Shown piece by piece: positions 1 through 5,894 of a stretch of DNA of 6,104 nt. This DNA is from Armatimonadota bacterium (GTDB lineage Bacteria; Armatimonadota; Armatimonadia; Armatimonadales; Armatimonadaceae): contig JACMIS010000589.1 in assembly GCA_014381035.1 (NCBI GenBank), forward strand, positions 1 through 6,104, read 5' to 3'. The notes beneath the pieces are model-generated. The model searched no databases. It was not told where the DNA came from and saw only the letters and a list, made by a program, of their open reading frames with translations. The position numbers and the translations under genes are program-made. How positions within the stretch are numbered: the stretch's first letter is position 1; each line of letters starts with the position of its first letter.

Positions 1-13
1 CGTCGAAACCGAA

Positions 14-1093
14 CTAAAAACCGATCTCGCGCAGGATCGCGTCGCGTTCGCCCGCGACCTCGACGATGCCGGACAGGGCGGTTTTGATGGCACGATCCGG
101 GTCCTTCAAACCGTGACCGGTCAGAGTCGCGGTGACCGTATAGGTTCGGTCCGTAAATCCGGCGAAATAGCCTTCGGCGGCTAATTTTTTGAGACCGGCT
201 AACGGCGCGGCGCAGGCGGGTTCCGCGAACACGCCTTCGGTAGAGGCTACCATCGCGTAGGCTTCCACGATCTGTTCGTCGGTGACGGATTGAATCTGTC
301 CGCCGGAATCGTCGCGGGCGGCAATCGCGCTCTCCCAGGATGCCGGTTTCCCGATACGGATCGCCGTCGCTATCGTTTCTGGCTTGTCTACCGGGTACCC
401 GAGAACCAATGGCGCGGACCCGGCAGCCTGGAAGCCGAGTATACGCGGCTTCCGCGTTGCCTTGCCCGCGTCGGCGAACTCGCGGAACCCGCGCCAGTAC
501 GCGGTGATATTGCCCGCATTCCCGACCGGGAGCGCGTGAAAATCGGGGGCATCGCCCAGCGCGTCCACGATCTCGAACGCCGCCGTCTTTTGTCCTTCGA
601 TTCGCACCGGGTTAACCGAGTTCACCAGTTCTATCGGATACTCGGCGCAGATCTGACGCACGAGGGTGAGTGCCTCGTCGAAGTTGCCCGAAATGGCGAG
701 GACTTTCGCGCCGTGAATCAATGCCTGTGACAGTTTGCCCAGCGCGACTTCTCCTTTCGGCAGAATTACGACCGATGTCATGCCGGCTCGGGCGGCATAC
801 GCGCTCGCGGCGGCGGACGTATTCCCGGTGGACGCGCACATGACGACCTGCATCCCCTTCTTTTTCGCGACCGACACGGCGGCGGTCATGCCCCGGTCCT
901 TGAACGAGCCGGTCGGGTTCATGCCCTCGAATTTGAGGAACAGACGGAAGTTCGCGGGCAGCCCCAGTTTGGGTGCGAGGCGCAGTGCCTCGATAAGCGG
1001 GGTACTACCCTCGCAAAGTGATACGACAGGCGCGGCGAGGTCCGCGAAGTCGGGCATGTACGGTCGGTATGATTCGATGATTCCAGTACGCAT
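14..1093 (-). CDS. thrC: Threonine synthase (PLP-dependent)
   Basis: Threonine synthase converts O-phospho-L-homoserine and water to L-threonine and phosphate, the last step of threonine biosynthesis in the cytoplasm. The 359-residue product is full length for the shorter (plant/Bacillus-type) thrC class. Visible marks are the early substrate-site stretch LCEGSTPL (about 26-33), the PLP-lysine motif TGSFKDRGM with Lys65, the glycine-rich phosphate-binding loop PVGNAGNITAYW (189-200), the stretch FAEPACAAPLAGL (289-301) and a late TGHGLKDPD (325-333). The ATG at 1093 is the earliest possible start, because an in-frame TAA lies two codons upstream (1100-1102). The N-terminus MRTGIIESYRPY fits the family, so the next Met at residue 13 is unlikely to be the start. 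No strong ribosome binding site precedes it; a purine-rich GAAAGG lies further up. The gene stands alone and is divergent from the sigma-factor operon. No thrB or hom is adjacent in the window. Confidence 0.96.
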   Translation of the reverse strand: MRTGIIESYRPYMPDFADLAAPVVSLCEGSTPLIEALRLAPKLGLPANFRLFLKFEGMNPTGSFKDRGMTAAVSVAKKKGMQVVMCASTGNTSAAASAYAARAGMTSVVILPKGEVALGKLSQALIHGAKVLAISGNFDEALTLVRQICAEYPIELVNSVNPVRIEGQKTAAFEIVDALGDAPDFHALPVGNAGNITAYWRGFREFADAGKATRKPRILGFQAAGSAPLVLGYPVDKPETIATAIRIGKPASWESAIAARDDSGGQIQSVTDEQIVEAYAMVASTEGVFAEPACAAPLAGLKKLAAEGYFAGFTDRTYTVTATLTGHGLKDPDRAIKTALSGIVEVAGERDAILREIGF

Positions 1094-1210
1094 GATGTTT
1101 TAGCGATACGCCTTTCGCGCCGCCTGGACTCGCCGGGCGACGCTTTCTTGAGATATTTTTCGATGCTCCGCGACAAACGCCGGGACCTCGCTGAGTGTAT
1201 GGGCGGAAGC

Positions 1211-1251
1211 CCGGTCCGTACCAGCCGCAACAGTTGGAGCTCGCGGACCGG
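1211..1251. repeat. 8-bp perfect inverted repeat, CCGGTCCG / CGGACCGG
   Basis: The arms at 1211-1218 (CCGGTCCG) and 1244-1251 (CGGACCGG) are exact reverse complements separated by 25 bases. The repeat lies 118 bases upstream of the thrC start and about 220 bases upstream of the sigma gene. It could be an operator or a weak RNA hairpin in a thrC leader. In a GC-rich spacer an 8-bp match can also arise by chance. Confidence 0.3.
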
Positions 1252-1401
1252 AAACCGTGTGCCGCCAGCGCAGGCAAAATCGCCCGTTGCTTTGTGTCGC
1301 CCTGTTTCGGCGGCCTGAGATGTATGCCTGCATCCCACACCGGATCTCCGCCTTTATAGGCATCCAACACTTGATTAAAAAATACCACACCCCAGTGAAA
1401 T

Positions 1402-1428
1402 GAACAATCGGCGTTCCCTTTCGTCTCA
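1402..1428 (+). promoter_or_regulatory. Candidate ECF-sigma-type promoter upstream of the sigma operon
   Basis: GAACAA (1402-1407) is followed after 16 bases by TCTCA (1424-1428). This partly matches the ECF pattern of a GAAC-centred -35 and a TCT-centred -10 element known from RpoE-type sigma factors. The start codon at 1474 would lie about 40 bases beyond the expected transcription start. Many ECF operons are autoregulated, which makes the position sensible. An alternative is a housekeeping -10 box, TAGAAT at 1434-1439, with no good -35 at the proper distance. The match is imperfect and the call is tentative. Confidence 0.22.
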
Positions 1429-1473
1429 ACCGGTAGAATCTATATCAGGAAAGACTGTGCCGGAACGATACTT

Positions 1474-2076
1474 ATGGTTGTCACATGGAGCTTCGCCTTG
1501 ACCAACACTGATAACGCCCTGATTTCGCGCTGTCAAAAAGCGGATATTGCGGCGTTCAACGAGATTGTGTCACGGTATAAAGATAAAATCTACCGCTACG
1601 TGTACCGCATGACCGGTAGCGCGGAAGATGCCGAGGATCTGACGCAGGAAGTGTTCGTGCGGATGTACACGAATATCGCCACGTTTCGGGCGGAAGCGAG
1701 CCTTTCGACCTGGTTGTTTCGCATCGCGGGAAACCTTTGCACCGACTCGTTCCGCAAAAACAAGCATGCTCGCGGTAACATATCGCTGGATGCGCCGATG
1801 GACGAATCTGACGAAGGCGCGTCCCGCGATGTGCCGGATATGTCACACGAACCAGACCTTTTATTCGGGCGCAAGGAGCTTGCGGAGCAGATCGAGACCG
1901 CGCTGGCGAAACTGCCGCCGAAACTGCGATCCGCGGTTATCCTGCACGATGTGGAAGGGCTGGCATATGACGAGATCGCGATCACGGAGCGGGTGCCGCT
2001 CGGGACGATCAAGTCACGGATTTTTAACGCCCGCGCCGCGCTTCGGGAGCATTTGAAGGGTTATTTAGGAAAATAA
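1474..2076 (+). CDS. ECF-family RNA polymerase sigma factor (sigma-70 group 4)
   Basis: An alternative sigma factor that directs RNA polymerase to a specific promoter set, probably in response to an envelope signal. The 200-residue product has the two-domain ECF layout. Region 2 lies at about 27-98, with the core-binding stretch RMTGSAEDAEDLTQEVF (45-61) and the promoter-melting part TFRAEASLSTWLFRIAGNLCTD (70-91). A variable acidic linker follows (about 100-135), then region 4 with its helix-turn-helix (about 138-194, including LPPKLRSAVILHDVEGLAYDEIA and GTIKSRIFNARAALREHL). Region 3 is absent, as expected. The ATG at 1474 has GGAA at 1462-1465 as a modest ribosome binding site. A TTG at 1498 (LTNTDNAL) would also fit the family N-terminus, so the first eight residues are uncertain. 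It is the first gene of a tight operon with its presumed anti-sigma factor 10 bases downstream. It resembles RpoE/SigW-type factors; the exact ECF subgroup is not assignable by eye. Confidence 0.95.
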   Translation: MVVTWSFALTNTDNALISRCQKADIAAFNEIVSRYKDKIYRYVYRMTGSAEDAEDLTQEVFVRMYTNIATFRAEASLSTWLFRIAGNLCTDSFRKNKHARGNISLDAPMDESDEGASRDVPDMSHEPDLLFGRKELAEQIETALAKLPPKLRSAVILHDVEGLAYDEIAITERVPLGTIKSRIFNARAALREHLKGYLGK

Positions 2077-2080
2077 GGGG
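2075..2080 (+). promoter_or_regulatory. Ribosome binding site for the anti-sigma gene
   Basis: AAGGGG lies six bases before the ATG at 2087 and overlaps the sigma-factor stop codon (2074-2076). It supports the start at 2087 over the in-frame ATG at 2096, although the protein family often begins with a sequence like the one starting at 2096 (MNDCKQIQPLL). The overlap with the stop codon suggests translational coupling of the two genes. Confidence 0.6.
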
Positions 2081-2086
2081 TCACAG

Positions 2087-2656
2087 ATGGCGACGATGAA
2101 CGATTGCAAACAAATACAGCCGCTATTGGCGGAATATGTGGATGGCGAACTCGCCGAGGATTCGACGTGGCAGGTAAAAATGCATGTTCAATCCTGCGCG
2201 GTATGCCAGTCCATCGCGGACGATTTCGCGTCCACGGCGCGTCTTGTTTCCTCGCTCCCCGTTCCGAGCGGTCCGTCGGCGAGTTTCGAGGCGATGCTGG
2301 CACGCCGTATCGCGGATGAGTGTCTTGCCCCGAAACCGCTATCAACGCTGGGTAAACTGCGCCTTTGGTGGGACGAGAAGATTACACCATCGGCGGGGGC
2401 GACCGGGCACCGCCTCAACCCGGCACTCGCGGGGGCGTTCGCGGTTCTGATCGCGCTGCTCCCCGCCGGCTATCTCCTGACGCGTCCCGACAGCCCCACC
2501 AAGCCGCCCGAATTCGCCGCGACGCCGGATGCCGCCGCGAATCTTGTCGCCAGCGACCCGACGTTGACCGAATTGTGGGACGAACATACGGCGTTCTCCT
2601 CCGCCCAGCCGCTCGGCGACCCGGCTACCGCGCTGACCGGGATTACGGAGAATTAA
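2087..2656 (+). CDS. Membrane-anchored zinc-finger anti-sigma factor
   Basis: Predicted to bind and silence the ECF sigma factor encoded just upstream, releasing it upon an envelope signal. The N-terminal cytoplasmic part carries the ZAS (zf-HC2) signature: Cys7, the YVDGEL stretch (17-22), then His33-x3-Cys37-x2-Cys40. A single hydrophobic segment at about 112-131 (PALAGAFAVLIALLPAGYLL) should be a membrane helix. The remaining 58 residues (132-189) would lie outside the cytoplasmic membrane and are Pro/Ala/Asp-rich. The length of 189 residues is normal for the class. The gene sits 10 bases after the sigma gene and ends one base before the RseB-like gene, so all three are probably translated from one mRNA. 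The exported tail is the likely contact for the RseB-like protein, by analogy with RseA/RseB. Zinc binding and specificity for the upstream sigma factor are inferred. Confidence 0.9.
   Translation: MATMNDCKQIQPLLAEYVDGELAEDSTWQVKMHVQSCAVCQSIADDFASTARLVSSLPVPSGPSASFEAMLARRIADECLAPKPLSTLGKLRLWWDEKITPSAGATGHRLNPALAGAFAVLIALLPAGYLLTRPDSPTKPPEFAATPDAAANLVASDPTLTELWDEHTAFSSAQPLGDPATALTGITEN
2647..2650 (+). promoter_or_regulatory. Ribosome binding site supporting a GTG start at 2658
   Basis: GGAG ends seven bases before the GTG at 2658 and lies inside the last codons of the anti-sigma gene. It supports GTG as the real start of the RseB-like gene. That start also gives a textbook signal peptide, whereas the frame has no nearby ATG. 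Confidence 0.6.
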
Positions 2657-2657
2657 C

Positions 2658-3713
2658 GTGGTACGCCGTCGTTTTTTTCACGCCGTCGCTGTGGCACTTC
2701 TCGCCACCGGTTTCGGTGGCGTCGCTTACGCTCAGGTGCCGAAATCGCCGAAATCGGACGCGGCACTCGACCAGAAGACGGTACGGCTATTGCGCCGGAT
2801 GGTGGAAGCGGAGCGTAAGGTGCCTTATATCGCCCGTGAGTCCACGCTCCGTGCCGATGGTCCCGGTGCCGAAAATATTGTCAAGTTTGACCCGAAGCAG
2901 GGGCTTCGTCGGGAACCGACGGGTGGGAAAGGGCGCGTGGTTTTGGACACGCCGCGTCGCTCCTATCGCTTTTCACTCAACAAACCAGGCAATGTAGACA
3001 CCGACGAGTCTCGATTCACCAAACTCGATAAGCGTGTCAAAGAGTTGGTGATGCGCCTCGGTAAGCACTTATTATCCGCTCAAGTCGTCGGTGTAGATAC
3101 GGTGGCGGGGCGTACCTGCGACATTGTGGAAGTGCGGGCGACCCGCATCCCGGACGCTCCCACACGTCGCTTCTGGATTGACCGCGAGACCGGGCTTCGG
3201 TTGCGTACCGAGGAAAAGAACGCGCAAGGCAAAGTGCTGTCTGGCTCCTACTATACCTCGCTCGATTTGAACCCGAAGTTCGTGGCGACCGATTTTGCGC
3301 CGCCGACAGTCGCCGAGCGCAATGGGGATGCGGGGCGAGGCAACCGGGGTCCGCGACTGGGAAAACGTGATCGTTACCCTACGGTTGCCGAAGCCCGTCA
3401 GGCGGGTCTTACCGTCCCCGAACCCTCGCATCTGCCGTCCGGTTATATGTTGCGACAGATAGAGGCGACTAAAAACGGTAGTCATGTCGCGCTACGCTAC
3501 GCGAACGGACTGAACGCGCTATCACTGACCGTTTTGCGCGACGGCGTGCCTGAACGTGTCAAGCCGTTCCTGAGCCCCGACGGTTCCGCGTATCTCCCGT
3601 TCCCGCAGGGCAAGCACGGCTTGTTCGTGCGCGGCGAGAACGGCGGCGCGTATCTGCTCATCGGAGATCTGCCCGAAGGTGAACTGCGGAAGATCGCCGC
3701 GAGCGTGAAGTAA
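2658..3713 (+). CDS. Exported RseB/MucB-like sigma-factor regulatory protein (LolA/RseB fold)
   Basis: The 351-residue product begins with a clear Sec signal peptide: positive RRR at 3-5, a hydrophobic core to about 23, and a probable cut after AYA (25/26). There is no lipobox cysteine, so it should be a soluble or loosely attached exported protein. The N-terminal domain (about 35-215) has the pattern of the RseB/LolA-type beta fold, including the stretches AGRTCDIVEVRA (150-161) and RRFWIDRETGLRLRTEEKN (170-188). A basic, glycine-rich linker (about 219-239) leads to a smaller C-terminal domain (about 240-351, from YPTVAEARQAGL to its end), as in MucB/RseB. In Proteobacteria RseB binds the periplasmic part of RseA and protects it from cleavage until it senses lipid or LPS signals. 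A similar role is inferred here from position, one base after the anti-sigma stop. Alternatives are a general outer-membrane lipoprotein-sorting-like protein, or a DUF4367-type C-terminal domain of unknown role. Confidence 0.82.
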   Translation: MVRRRFFHAVAVALLATGFGGVAYAQVPKSPKSDAALDQKTVRLLRRMVEAERKVPYIARESTLRADGPGAENIVKFDPKQGLRREPTGGKGRVVLDTPRRSYRFSLNKPGNVDTDESRFTKLDKRVKELVMRLGKHLLSAQVVGVDTVAGRTCDIVEVRATRIPDAPTRRFWIDRETGLRLRTEEKNAQGKVLSGSYYTSLDLNPKFVATDFAPPTVAERNGDAGRGNRGPRLGKRDRYPTVAEARQAGLTVPEPSHLPSGYMLRQIEATKNGSHVALRYANGLNALSLTVLRDGVPERVKPFLSPDGSAYLPFPQGKHGLFVRGENGGAYLLIGDLPEGELRKIAASVK

Positions 3714-3719
3714 GGTTTT

Positions 3720-3781
3720 GGGTGATCGGCTCCGCGGTCGGTGATGCGACGAACCGTAGCAACCTAACACCCCGATCACCC
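3720..3781. terminator. Inverted repeat between convergent genes, possible bidirectional terminator
   Basis: GGGTGATCGG at 3720-3729 is the exact reverse complement of CCGATCACCC at 3772-3781. The 42-base interior contains a small GTCG/CGAC hairpin. The element starts six bases after the RseB-like stop codon and ends seven bases before the stop of the convergent redoxin gene, the expected place for a shared terminator. Neither strand has a U-tract after the stem and the loop is long, so it is not a canonical intrinsic terminator. Confidence 0.4.
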
Positions 3782-3788
3782 CACACCC

Positions 3789-5384
3789 TCATTCACCATC
3801 CACGGTGTAGGCGATAAAAAGATTGCACATTTCGTCCTCGGTGCGTTCGCCATCGCGCACCGTTTTCGGGGGAGTGTTAGGGTTCTTCAGGTTCGAGGGC
3901 GAGTTATCGTACACCGCCGACAGGTCAATGCGCGTGTTTTGCGGCAACCGAACCGGCGTCTTGTAGCGGTAACTCATCTGCCACGCAAAATCCCAGTTCG
4001 AGACCGAGACCAGTGTCAGCGGCGTTCCGTCGGGATACTCCGCGACCGCCTTCATCGAACGTCCGAGATTGTGCATGTGCGGTGTGACGGAAAGCAAGGT
4101 GATCGGCTCGCGCACGAACTCGCTGGTTTCCACCGTGTACGCCCCATCTCCGGCCGGAATCCGGAACCCCTTCGCGGTGATCTCGCCCAGATGCAACCGT
4201 TTCCTGACGTCGCCGCGCACCCACTTCAGCCCGAAGCGCGTCCGGTCGGTTTCCAGCTTGCCCGTCGTGACGTAATGGACTTCGATCACGACATCCGCAT
4301 CGCGCGGCAGTCGGTTCCCGACCCCGGCGGGCAACTCCCATGGCAGGTGCCCTGGGACCCAACCGCCCAGCAAGCCCGCCGACACGAATCCCGGCACATT
4401 CCCCGGATTCGGCGAAACATAACCGGGTGACTTATCGGCGGCGTCTAATTTTCGCGCCTTGCCACTCGTGTCCAGCCACACATTAATATGGTGCACAATC
4501 GCACGGTTTCCCGGCTGAAACTCGATTGCCGACACCCATTTATCAGAGTCATAACCGGTCGGCACTACAAAGCACCGGTACACATCCTTCCCCTCGGCGG
4601 GCACGGTGAACGCGTCGGGCATTTCAAATACAGCATCCGGTTGCCCGAGTTGCCAGCGGGACGTTGGTTTCGTTTCAGGGGGAGACGGAGATTTAGGGGC
4701 GGGGGGGCTCCCTGAGGCGAAGTCAGCATGTTCACCCCACACCGCAAATACATCGATTTCCGCATCCGTCAGGCGACGTTCGTTTTGGAATTCGCCGTGC
4801 GAGTCCGCCTTCCATGGTGGCATCTCTCGCCGCTTCGTATACTGCGCCATCGCTTTCGCCCATGATGCGGCTTGCGGGTGCGAATCCAAGGGCATCGGTC
4901 CCACCTCGCCAGAGCGGTGGCAGGGGACACAGTGTTTGGCGAGGAGCGGGGCGATGATGGCATACTGCGCCTTCGCCCCCCCGTCCCTCTCTCTCTGTTG
5001 CGGATGAGGACGCGCCGCCAAGCGTAACGCACAGCCGGCGACTCTCGTCTTCGCCACCGGCACCCGTTTTCCGCCGAGGGTGGCATCGAGCGTCGGAATC
5101 AGGGACTCGATATTCCCGCGGTATATCACGCTGCCATTTTTGCCGACAAAGACTGCCTCGGGCGAGAAACCGACACCCAAGGCGCGAGCAAGGTCGCCGG
5201 AAGCGTCCTGCACGACCGGTAACGCCGCCGGGAGTCCCCGTTCGCGGGCATGACGGCGGATGCCATCCGCGCTTTCTAACCCGTTCGGGTAGACGGCGTA
5301 GAAACGGACCCCGCGTTTCGCATACCGCTTTGCCAGACGCGCGATTTGCGGGGCGGTGCGCGACGCGACCGGGCAATCGGTGGC
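3789..5384 (-). CDS. Redoxin / cytochrome c / type II copper monooxygenase-like fusion protein, 5'-truncated at a junction
   Basis: 531 residues remain, reading from about 5384 down to the TGA at 3789-3791. First comes a peroxiredoxin/AhpC-like redoxin domain, from the active-site motif TDCPVASR (5361-5381) to about 5060, including QDASGDLARALGVGFSPEAVFV and ending near the family-typical GCAL. Next is a cytochrome c haem site CVPCH (4917-4931) with a likely axial Met in REMPPWKAD (Met at 4821-4823). A Pro/Ser-rich linker (about 4660-4725) follows. Last is a copper type II ascorbate-dependent-monooxygenase-like region with HH in VHHINVW (4488-4493), a His in EVHYVTTGK (4275-4277) and HMH in TPHMHNLGR (4071-4079). 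Such proteins are exported redox enzymes of unknown substrate in Planctomycetota, Acidobacteriota and relatives. The signal peptide and first part of the redoxin fold, perhaps 60-90 residues, are missing. The open frame continues to 5810 only by running antisense through a receiver domain, so that part is excluded. Confidence 0.85.
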   Translation of the reverse strand, partial: ATDCPVASRTAPQIARLAKRYAKRGVRFYAVYPNGLESADGIRRHARERGLPAALPVVQDASGDLARALGVGFSPEAVFVGKNGSVIYRGNIESLIPTLDATLGGKRVPVAKTRVAGCALRLAARPHPQQRERDGGAKAQYAIIAPLLAKHCVPCHRSGEVGPMPLDSHPQAASWAKAMAQYTKRREMPPWKADSHGEFQNERRLTDAEIDVFAVWGEHADFASGSPPAPKSPSPPETKPTSRWQLGQPDAVFEMPDAFTVPAEGKDVYRCFVVPTGYDSDKWVSAIEFQPGNRAIVHHINVWLDTSGKARKLDAADKSPGYVSPNPGNVPGFVSAGLLGGWVPGHLPWELPAGVGNRLPRDADVVIEVHYVTTGKLETDRTRFGLKWVRGDVRKRLHLGEITAKGFRIPAGDGAYTVETSEFVREPITLLSVTPHMHNLGRSMKAVAEYPDGTPLTLVSVSNWDFAWQMSYRYKTPVRLPQNTRIDLSAVYDNSPSNLKNPNTPPKTVRDGERTEDEMCNLFIAYTVDGE

Positions 5385-5390
5385 GCGGTC
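5376..5390. other. Chimeric junction between two unrelated sequences
   Basis: Left of here the minus strand reads the redoxin active site TDCPVASR. Right of here the plus strand reads the kinase C-terminal pattern GGAVEALSEGPGKGTEFVVRLPL. The two signatures overlap only at about 5379-5384 (GGTGGC), which serves as Ala-Thr in one and Gly-Gly in the other. Both genes are cut at their 5' ends here, head to head. GC content rises from roughly 53-60% to about 68% across the point. No insertion sequence end, target duplication or att-like repeat is visible. An assembly or library chimera with microhomology is the simplest reading; a real recombination is the alternative. Confidence 0.75.
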
Positions 5391-5867
5391 GAAGCGTTGA
5401 GCGAGGGTCCGGGGAAGGGCACGGAGTTCGTGGTCCGCCTCCCGCTGCGTATCCCGCCGGTCGCGGACGGCGCGCCGCCAATGACCCCGGTCGGAACGGT
5501 GGGACCGCGGCGTCGGATCCTGGTGGTCGACGACAACGTCGATGCCGCCGAGGCCCTTGGAGAGCTTCTCCGCGACTACGGCCACGAGGTGGCGACGGCG
5601 CACGACGGTGCACGGGCGCTCGATAACGCTCGGCTCCACCGGCCGGAGATCGTCCTGCTCGATATCAGCATGCCCGAGATGGATGGGTATGAGGTCGCGA
5701 AGCGGATCCGCGGCGAGCTCGGCCTTGGCGATGCGCTGCTCGTCGCGCTCACCGGCTACGGCGAGGATCGCCACCGGCGACTCGCTCGCGAAGCCGGCTT
5801 CGACCAGCACGTGACCAAGCCCGTCGACGCCTCAAAGCTCGAGGAGCTGCTGAAGCTTCAGCTCTAG
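5379..5867 (+). CDS. Hybrid sensor histidine kinase, C-terminal fragment with receiver domain (5'-truncated)
   Basis: The frame opens in the last strand of a HATPase_c domain, with the G2-box-like stretch EALSEGPGKGTEFVVRLPL (5391-5447). After a short Pro/Gly-rich linker comes a complete response-regulator receiver domain (about 5511-5860). The acidic pair is DD at 5529-5534 (VVDDN), the phospho-acceptor Asp is at 5661-5663 (LLDISMPEMDGYE), the switch Thr at 5751-5753 (ALTGYG) and the conserved Lys at 5817-5819 (VTKPVD). All key residues are present, so the receiver should be phosphorylatable. No DNA-binding output domain follows; the protein ends in KLQL at the TAG. The sensor, dimerisation and most of the ATPase domain are missing at the junction, so the signal sensed is unknown. 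The TTG at 5346 and other upstream codons in this frame belong to the left-hand sequence and are not a real start. A stand-alone receiver starting at the ATG at 5481 is less likely, because the ATPase tail is in the same frame. Confidence 0.88.
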   Translation, partial: GGAVEALSEGPGKGTEFVVRLPLRIPPVADGAPPMTPVGTVGPRRRILVVDDNVDAAEALGELLRDYGHEVATAHDGARALDNARLHRPEIVLLDISMPEMDGYEVAKRIRGELGLGDALLVALTGYGEDRHRRLAREAGFDQHVTKPVDASKLEELLKLQL

Positions 5868-5894
5868 TTCAAGCCGGGCGCGATACTTGGACTG

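Larger units (their letters stand above)
1094..1473. other. Divergent intergenic spacer (380 bp), no convincing gene
   Basis: This spacer separates the starts of thrC (minus) and the sigma factor gene (plus) and must hold both promoters. It is AT-richer near 1371-1405 (TTGATTAAAAAAT) and at 1434-1446 (TAGAATCTATATC). Seen within it are an 8-bp inverted repeat (1211-1251) and a weak ECF-type promoter candidate (1402-1428). Three overlapping minus-strand open frames cover it, but none gives a recognisable full-length protein. Pieces of two of them (1201-1245 and 1103-1201) look protein-like and could be joined by a one-base shift, so a decayed gene is possible but unproven. Confidence 0.6.

Noticed and set aside
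290..730. Plus-strand open frame of 146 codons
   Set aside because: It lies entirely opposite threonine synthase, which has clear catalytic motifs; the translation is Arg-rich with no recognisable domain.
1461..1473. CGGAACGATACTT as an ECF -35 box
   Set aside because: It sits directly against the ATG at 1474, so no -10 element or leader could fit unless translation began much further downstream; it is better read as the ribosome binding region.
2365..2997. Plus-strand open frame of 210 codons
   Set aside because: It spans the end of the anti-sigma gene and the start of the RseB-like gene in another frame; the translation is strongly Arg/Pro-rich and unrecognisable.
4976..4996. C7 run and CT repeat as a phase-variable tract
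   Set aside because: It is short, lies in a linker between the redoxin and haem domains, and the frame is intact on both sides; nothing indicates slippage control.
5346..5378. TTG at 5346 as the start of a complete receiver protein
   Set aside because: Those bases encode the redoxin active-site region on the other strand; the frame is open there only by chance, and the kinase domain is truncated rather than started here.
4732..5613. Minus-strand open frame of 293 codons
   Set aside because: It is a shifted frame of the redoxin/cytochrome gene and crosses the junction; the Arg/Pro/Gly-rich translation is typical of an off-frame GC-rich gene.
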